This document shows, one piece after another, positions 6,464 to 11,272 of a DNA stretch of 11,272 bases. A program made the position numbers and the translations under genes. Under the pieces are notes generated by a model. It saw nothing but the letters and a program-made list of their open reading frames with translations. It had not been told where the DNA came from and ran no database searches. This DNA comes from Pseudomonadota bacterium (GTDB lineage: Bacteria > Pseudomonadota > Gammaproteobacteria > Pseudomonadales > UBA5518): positions 1-11,272 of the forward strand of contig CAUJIL010000108.1 in the NCBI GenBank assembly GCA_963204845.1, read 5' to 3'. Each line of letters opens with the position of its first letter. The stretch's first letter is position 1.

Positions 6464-7222
6464 TCATTGGAGCCCGAGCATTTTCGCCAGTTCCTTCGCC
6501 GGCCGGTATCCCGGCACCAGCGTGCCGTCCTCCAGCACCAGCGCCGGCGTGCCGCTGACCCCCACCTTCTCGCCCAGCAGGATCTGGTCCGCGACCGGGT
6601 TCCCGGCGCAGACGTTCTCGGGGATCTCGCCGCCGCGCTTGAGGGCGGTCAGCGCCGCCTTACGGTCGTCGGCGCACCAGGCGCTGGCGATCTTGCGGTA
6701 CGACGGCGAACCGACGCCGGCGCGCGGGTACGCGAGGTAGTGCACCGCGATGCCGAGCGCGTTGATCTCGGCGATCTCGTTGTGCAGCTTGCGGCAGTAG
6801 CCGCAGTCGACATCGGTGAACACCGCGATCGTCGCGCGCGGCTCGGGCGGCGCGAACACGATCATGTCCTTCGTGTCGACGGCGGCGATCAGCCGCGCCC
6901 GCTCCTGCTGGCGCCCGACCTCGTCGAGGTTCGCGAAGCCGTCGGCCCGGATCTCGAACAGGTCGCCGGCGACGAAATGCGTGCCCTCGCGGTTGACGTA
7001 GATCACCGGCCCGTCGATCACCTGCACCTCGTACATGCCCGCAATCGCGCTCGGGCGCGGCGCGCCGAAGTGCAGGTCGGGGCGCGACTTCGACAGCGCG
7101 CGACCGATCGCCTCCGCCGCGGCATCGGCGCTGTCCGCCGCGTGCGCCTGCGCCGCCAGCACCAGCGCCGCGATCGCCGCGACCAGCCCGTTCCGCCACC
7201 ACTGCTGCAGCTGTTGTCTCAC
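6464..7222 (-). CDS. dsbC: Periplasmic thiol:disulfide interchange protein DsbC
   Basis: DsbC is a homodimeric disulfide isomerase that reshuffles wrong disulfides in periplasmic proteins and is kept reduced by DsbD. From GTG 7222 the protein is 252 residues. A signal peptide covers about 1-28 (RQQLQQWWR, hydrophobic core, AQAHA|ADS). A dimerisation region follows, then a thioredoxin fold with active-site CGYC (140-143), the structural Cys pair C183 and C205, and the cis-proline loop GTPALV (P226). An AGGGGAGG Shine-Dalgarno 7 bases before the GTG decides this start. Upstream in-frame ATGs (7240, 7288) would add a basic leader before the signal peptide. It lies between xerD and hom, as in Pseudomonas. 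Confidence 0.93.
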   Translation of the reverse strand: MRQQLQQWWRNGLVAAIAALVLAAQAHAADSADAAAEAIGRALSKSRPDLHFGAPRPSAIAGMYEVQVIDGPVIYVNREGTHFVAGDLFEIRADGFANLDEVGRQQERARLIAAVDTKDMIVFAPPEPRATIAVFTDVDCGYCRKLHNEIAEINALGIAVHYLAYPRAGVGSPSYRKIASAWCADDRKAALTALKRGGEIPENVCAGNPVADQILLGEKVGVSGTPALVLEDGTLVPGYRPAKELAKMLGLQ

Positions 7223-7229
7223 CCGATGT

Positions 7230-7237
7230 CCTCCCCT
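7230..7237 (-). promoter_or_regulatory. Strong ribosome binding site of dsbC
   Basis: AGGGGAGG on the minus strand lies 7 bases before GTG 7222. It is the best Shine-Dalgarno among the minus-strand genes and points to the GTG start rather than ATG 7240. Confidence 0.7.
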
Positions 7238-7284
7238 CATGGTGCCGCCGCCCCGGAGCGGGCCGCGGCCGTGCCTGCGGCGCC

Positions 7285-8184
7285 TCACCCGCGCGGGTGG
7301 TGCGCCGCGTGCAATTGCTTGAGCCGTTCACGCGCCACGTGCGTGTAGATCTGCGTGGTCGACAGGTCGCTGTGGCCGAGCAGCATCTGCACCACGCGCA
7401 GGTCCGCGCCGTGGTTCAGCAGGTGGGTCGCGAAGGCGTGGCGCAACGTGTGCGGCGACAGCGGCTTCGTGATCCCCGCCGTGACGGCATGATGCCTGAT
7501 CCGGTGCCAGAACGCCTGGCGCGTCAGCGCGCGCCCGCCACGGCCCGGGAACAGCACCGCGCCGTCAGCGGCGCCCGGCAGCGACGCACGCGCCTCGCGC
7601 AGGTAGCGCTGCAGCCAGGCGAGCGCCTCGTCACCCACCGGCACCAGCCGTTCCCGCGCACCCTTGCCCATGATGCGCACCACGCCCTGCGTCAGCCCCA
7701 CCGCGGGCAGTTCCAGCGTGACCAGCTCGCTGATGCGCAACCCGCACGCGTACAGCAGTTCGAGCATCGCGCGGTCACGCAGGCCGATCGGCGTGGCGAC
7801 GTCGGGTGCCGCGAGCAGCCGTTCGACCTCGTCCTCGCCGAGCGTGCCCGGCAACGCCCGCGGCGCCCGCGGTCCCGGCACGCGCACGGTCGGGTCCGCG
7901 GTGATGCGTCCCTCGCGCAGCAGGTGACGATAGAACCCGCGCAGGCACGACAGCAGCCGCGCGGCGCTGCGCGTCGAGCGGCCCTCGCGCAACCCCGCGG
8001 CGAGGTACTCGAGCAGCAGCGCCCGGTCCACGGCCGCGAGCGCTGCTCCGCGCGCGCCCAGCCAGGCCGCGAAACCCTCGAGGTCGCTGCGATACGCCGC
8101 CAGCGTGTTCGCGCTGGAACCCTTCTCCATCCACAGTGCGTCGAGGAAATGCTCGATCGCGCTGCGGTCTGCGTCTGCGATCAT
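7285..8184 (-). CDS. xerD: Site-specific tyrosine recombinase XerD
   Basis: XerD acts with XerC and FtsK at dif to resolve chromosome dimers. From ATG 8184 it has 299 residues (E. coli 298). The catalytic residues are all present: R150 (YACGLRISEL), K174 (MGKGARER), H245 and R248 (HTLRHAFATHLL), H271 (LGHSDLSTTQ) and Y280 (IYTH). The N-terminal core-binding domain begins IEHFLDALWMEKGSSANT, as in other XerD proteins. The frame is open to 8229, but those extra codons run through the rplS terminator, so 8184 is chosen although its Shine-Dalgarno is weak. Its position between rplS and dsbC, and the lack of an IntI-type insert, mark it as housekeeping and not as a mobile-element gene. Confidence 0.94.
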   Translation of the reverse strand: MIADADRSAIEHFLDALWMEKGSSANTLAAYRSDLEGFAAWLGARGAALAAVDRALLLEYLAAGLREGRSTRSAARLLSCLRGFYRHLLREGRITADPTVRVPGPRAPRALPGTLGEDEVERLLAAPDVATPIGLRDRAMLELLYACGLRISELVTLELPAVGLTQGVVRIMGKGARERLVPVGDEALAWLQRYLREARASLPGAADGAVLFPGRGGRALTRQAFWHRIRHHAVTAGITKPLSPHTLRHAFATHLLNHGADLRVVQMLLGHSDLSTTQIYTHVARERLKQLHAAHHPRG

Positions 8185-8196
8185 CGCTGCACCAAC

Positions 8197-8222
8197 AAAA
8201 AAGGTGGCTCGCGCCACCTTTT
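8197..8222 (-). terminator. Intrinsic terminator after rplS
   Basis: On the minus strand, AAAAGGTGGC pairs perfectly with GCCACCTTTT around a GCGA tetraloop, and the T-run extends to six. It lies about 20 bases after the rplS stop and ends the rpsP-rimM-trmD-rplS operon. xerD starts only 12 bases past it, so xerD must rely on readthrough or a promoter inside rplS. Confidence 0.9.
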
Positions 8223-8241
8223 CCGCCATCGGCCGTGCGGA

Positions 8242-8607
8242 TCAGTCCGCGCTCTGCTTGGCCAGCTTCTCCTTGATCCTGGCCGCCTTGCCGCTCAGTT
8301 CGCGCAGGTAGTAGAGCTTCGCCTGGCGCACGTCGCCGCGACGCTTCACCTGGATGCTGGCAACCGCCGGGCTGTAGGTCTGGAACGTGCGCTCCACGCC
8401 AACGCCGTGCGAGATCTTGCGCACCGTGAACGCCGAGTTCAGACCACGGTTGCGCTTGGCGATCACCACGCCTTCGTAGGCCTGCAGGCGCTCGCGGTCG
8501 CCCTCGACCACGCGCACGTCGACCACCACCGTGTCGCCCGGCGCGAAATCCGGAACGTTCTTGCCCATCTGCTCGGCTTCGAGCTGTCCAATGATCGTGT
8601 TCTGCAT
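8242..8607 (-). CDS. rplS: 50S ribosomal protein L19
   Basis: L19 sits at the 30S-50S interface of the ribosome. The protein is 121 residues, near the usual length. The family sequence is plain throughout: FAPGDTVVVDVRVVEG, ERLQAYEGVVIAKRNRGLNSAFTVRKISHGVGVERTF, SPAVASIQVKRRGDVRQAKLYYLRELSGKAARIKEKL. ATG at 8607 is the usual family start. It is the last gene before the terminator at 8197-8222 and is separated from trmD by 88 bases of repetitive, palindromic DNA. Confidence 0.97.
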   Translation of the reverse strand: MQNTIIGQLEAEQMGKNVPDFAPGDTVVVDVRVVEGDRERLQAYEGVVIAKRNRGLNSAFTVRKISHGVGVERTFQTYSPAVASIQVKRRGDVRQAKLYYLRELSGKAARIKEKLAKQSAD

Positions 8608-8660
8608 GACCTCGTCCTCGCCTGTTTCGCTCGCGCGCCACGCGCGCTCGCCCCTGAAAG

Positions 8661-8690
8661 CTTCGCTTCGCTTCGCGGCGACGTCGCCGC
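8661..8690. repeat. Tandem CTTCG repeats and 16-bp palindrome between trmD and rplS
   Basis: Three exact CTTCG units (8661-8675) run into a perfect 16-bp palindrome GCGGCGACGTCGCCGC (8675-8690). A further GCGCGC arm pair follows closer to rplS. These could form RNA structure in the trmD-rplS spacer. The role is unknown. Confidence 0.6.
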
Positions 8691-8695
8691 CCCTG

Positions 8696-9388
8696 TCAGT
8701 CTTCCTGCCCCGCCAGCAGGTCCGGCCGCCGTGCGCGGGTGCGCTCGCGGGACCGGTCGAGCCGCCAGGCGCGGATCCGTTCGTGGTCCCCGCTCAGCAG
8801 CACCGGCGGCACCGCGCGGCCCTCGAACAGCTCCGGCCGCGTGTAGTGCGGGCAGTCCAGCATCCCGTCCGCGAACGAGTCCTGCACCGCCGACTCGTCG
8901 TGCCCCAGCGCGCCCGGCAGCAGCCGGATCATCGCATCGAGCAGCACCATCGCGGGCAGTTCCCCGCCGCTCAGCACGTAGTCGCCGAGCGATATCTCCT
9001 CGTCGACCTCGCTCTCGATCACGCGCTCGTCGACACCTTCGTAGCGCCCGGCCAACAGCACCAGCGGCCCGCCCAGCGCCAGTTCCTGCACCCGCCGCTG
9101 CGTCAGCCGGACGCCCTGCGGCGACAGGTAGACCACCCGCGCCACGTCGCCGAACCCGGCGCGCGCGGCGCGGATCGCCGCGCACAACGGTGGCGCGCTC
9201 ATCACCATCCCGGGGCCGCCCCCGTAGGGTCGGTCGTCCACCGAGCGGTGGCGGTCCGTGGCGTAGTCGCGCGGATTCCAGCACCGCAGTTCGACCAGCC
9301 CTTCGCGCACCGCCCGCCCGGAGATCCCGTAGCCACCCAGCGCAGCGAACATCTCCGGAAAGATGGTCACCACCGCGACGCGCAGCAC
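8696..9388 (-). CDS. trmD: tRNA (guanine-N1-)-methyltransferase TrmD
   Basis: TrmD uses S-adenosylmethionine to methylate G37 of tRNAs, preventing +1 frameshifts. The SPOUT trefoil-knot signature is present: VYLSPQG, LLAGRYEGVDERVIE and EISLGDYVLSGGELPAMVLLDAMIRLLPG. DRHRSVDDRPYGGGPGM and DCPHYTRPE(LF)EG are also present. The start is GTG at 9388 (MLRVAVVTIFPEMF); the open frame further upstream only overlaps rimM. At 230 residues it is shorter than E. coli TrmD (255), ending soon after RRPDLL, so the C-terminal tail is cut back while the catalytic parts are complete. It starts 11 bases after rimM. Confidence 0.95.
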   Translation of the reverse strand: MLRVAVVTIFPEMFAALGGYGISGRAVREGLVELRCWNPRDYATDRHRSVDDRPYGGGPGMVMSAPPLCAAIRAARAGFGDVARVVYLSPQGVRLTQRRVQELALGGPLVLLAGRYEGVDERVIESEVDEEISLGDYVLSGGELPAMVLLDAMIRLLPGALGHDESAVQDSFADGMLDCPHYTRPELFEGRAVPPVLLSGDHERIRAWRLDRSRERTRARRPDLLAGQED

Positions 9389-9399
9389 GTCCGCGCCGC

Positions 9400-9945
9400 T
9401 CAGAAATCCGGGTCCCAGTCGACCAGCATCTCCCGACGCCCGCGGTCGACCGCCACCACCACATCGTCCGGCAGCCACGGGATCAGACGCTCGCGCGCGT
9501 CGATGCTGTCCGTGCAGCCGTGCACCACCAGTACGTCGTTGGCGCCGGTCTCGAGCAGGTGATCGACCGTGCCCAGCAGCGTTCGGCCGCCATCCTCACG
9601 CCGCGCGTACACCCGCATGCCCTCGAGCTCGGCCCAGTAATACTCGCCGGGGCCCGGCGTCGGCAGCTCCGAGCGCGCCACCGCGATCTCGGCCTGCACG
9701 AAGCGCTGCGCGGCGTCGCGATCGTCACAACCCGGCAGGTGGACCACCAGCCCCTTGCCGTGCGCCTTCGCGGCGTCGATGCGGTGGCTCTCCCGGCCGG
9801 CCGCGGTGGCGATCCGCCAGACCGGGTAGCCGAGGATCGCCTCCGGCGGGTCGGTGAACGACCAGACCTTCAGCCAACCCTTGACCCCGTACACCGCGCC
9901 GATGCGACCCAGCACCACCAACTCGCGCTCGCCGGCACCTTCCAC
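9400..9945 (-). CDS. rimM: 16S rRNA processing (ribosome maturation) factor RimM
   Basis: RimM binds S19 and helps mature the 30S head. The protein is 181 residues, with an N-terminal RimM barrel (LGRIGAVYGVKGWLKVWSFTDPPEAIL) and a C-terminal PRC-type barrel (GEYYWAELEGMRVY, LLGTVDHLLETGANDVLVV, LIPWLPDDVV, MLVDWDPDF). The start is taken as GTG 9945, 9 bases after the rpsP stop. No strong Shine-Dalgarno separates it from a downstream TTG (codon 9). It lies in the usual rpsP-rimM-trmD-rplS order. Confidence 0.95.
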   Translation of the reverse strand: MEGAGERELVVLGRIGAVYGVKGWLKVWSFTDPPEAILGYPVWRIATAAGRESHRIDAAKAHGKGLVVHLPGCDDRDAAQRFVQAEIAVARSELPTPGPGEYYWAELEGMRVYARREDGGRTLLGTVDHLLETGANDVLVVHGCTDSIDARERLIPWLPDDVVVAVDRGRREMLVDWDPDF

Positions 9946-9954
9946 GTCGCGGCG

Positions 9955-10212
9955 TCAGGCCGCCTGCTGGGTGCCCGCGCTTTCCTGCAGCAGCTTCGCG
10001 ACCCGGTCCGACAGCTGTGCGCCACGGGCCACCCAGTACTGGATCCGCTCGCGGTCCAGGCGCAGGCGTTCTTCCTTGCCGCTTGCGATCGGGTTGAAGA
10101 ACCCGACGCGCTCGATGAAGCGGCCGTCGCGGGCGCTGCGGCTGTCGGTCACCGTGAGCTGGTAGAACGGGCGCTTCTTGGCACCTACGCGCGAAAGTCT
10201 GATCGTCAACAT
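9955..10212 (-). CDS. rpsP: 30S ribosomal protein S16
   Basis: S16 is an early assembly protein of the 30S subunit. The 85-residue sequence is typical: MLTIRLSRVGAKKRPFYQLTVTDSRSARDGRFIERVGFFNP, then the LDRERIQYWVARGAQLSDRVAKLL segment. ATG 10212 has AGGAA 7 bases upstream. It is the first gene of the four-gene operon driven by the promoter at 10291-10319. Confidence 0.97.
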   Translation of the reverse strand: MLTIRLSRVGAKKRPFYQLTVTDSRSARDGRFIERVGFFNPIASGKEERLRLDRERIQYWVARGAQLSDRVAKLLQESAGTQQAA

Positions 10213-10290
10213 GAAAGTGTTCCTGACGTTGATCCCCGGATCTCACGGCGCCCGCGGCACGGGCGGCCGGCAACCCCGCAAAGGGCGGCT

Positions 10291-10319
10291 ATTCTAAGAG
10301 AAGGCTTCCGGATTTGAAA
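10291..10319 (-). promoter_or_regulatory. Probable rpsP operon promoter
   Basis: On the minus strand, TTTCAA (10319-10314), a 17-base spacer and TAGAAT (10296-10291) lie about 80 bases before the rpsP ATG. The -10 box is a good match (one base off TATAAT) and the -35 box is moderate. It falls in the AT-richest part of the ffh-rpsP gap. Confidence 0.55.
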
Positions 10320-10323
10320 CACT

Positions 10324-10350
10324 CCCCGGCGCGCGCGCGCGGCGATCGGG
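10324..10350. repeat. Alternating CG tract downstream of ffh
   Basis: A run of alternating C and G (about 10328-10340) lies just after the ffh stop. It is self-complementary and flanked by CCCG/CGGGG, so it may fold in RNA, but no T-run follows and I do not call it a terminator. Confidence 0.45.
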
Positions 10351-10354
10351 ATTT

Positions 10355-11272
<918 letters not shown>

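Noticed and set aside
7285..8229. XerD-like recombinase read as a second mobile-element integrase
   Set aside because: Length, catalytic residues, lack of the IntI insert and gene order all mark it as housekeeping XerD.
8185..8229. xerD start at 8229
   Set aside because: The added residues are encoded by the rplS terminator hairpin and match no XerD N-terminus.
7297..10317. Very long plus-strand open frame opposite xerD to rpsP, and similar frames opposite recJ and thrC
   Set aside because: High GC removes stop codons on the opposite strand. The products are Arg/Ala/Pro-rich with no family features, while the minus strand holds clear conserved genes.
10324..10350. CG tract as the ffh terminator
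   Set aside because: It can pair with itself but lacks a following T-run on the minus strand.

Overview
The window looks like a high-GC gammaproteobacterial chromosome. Minus-strand housekeeping genes lie in a Pseudomonas-type order: ffh, rpsP, rimM, trmD, rplS, xerD, dsbC, hom, thrC, recJ. Their protein sequences resemble the Pseudomonas and E. coli members of each family. I cannot name the species from sequence alone.

Reading down the minus strand from the right edge, the layout is as follows. A 3'-partial ffh (signal recognition particle GTPase) enters from the edge. A promoter-like site follows, then the rpsP-rimM-trmD-rplS ribosome and tRNA-maturation operon, which closes with a clear intrinsic terminator at 8197-8222. 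Next come xerD (chromosome dimer resolution), dsbC (periplasmic disulfide isomerase), hom and thrC (threonine biosynthesis) and recJ (single-strand exonuclease). These are tightly packed, with short gaps or start/stop overlaps, and probably form one transcription unit. Several starts are GTG or TTG.

The left end is different. A complete integron integrase gene (intI, plus strand, 935-1924) converges on recJ. Divergent from it, on the minus strand, lie a strong sigma70-like promoter (a Pc candidate), an attI-type core site GTTGGGC, one complete gene cassette of about 500 bp ending in a well-formed attC site (92-169), and the first ~97 bp of a further cassette cut by the window edge. Together these form the proximal end of a chromosomal integron. 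The cassette region has visibly lower G+C than the surrounding genes.

The first cassette encodes a secreted 127-residue protein with the features of the Rap1a/Tai family, the periplasmic immunity proteins known from type VI secretion amidase effectors. No cognate effector is visible, so it appears to be an orphan immunity gene in the first cassette position, directly under the candidate Pc promoter. The integron, its cassette and the palindromic DNA between Pc and intI are the most interesting parts of the window. The rest is an ordinary, intact housekeeping block.
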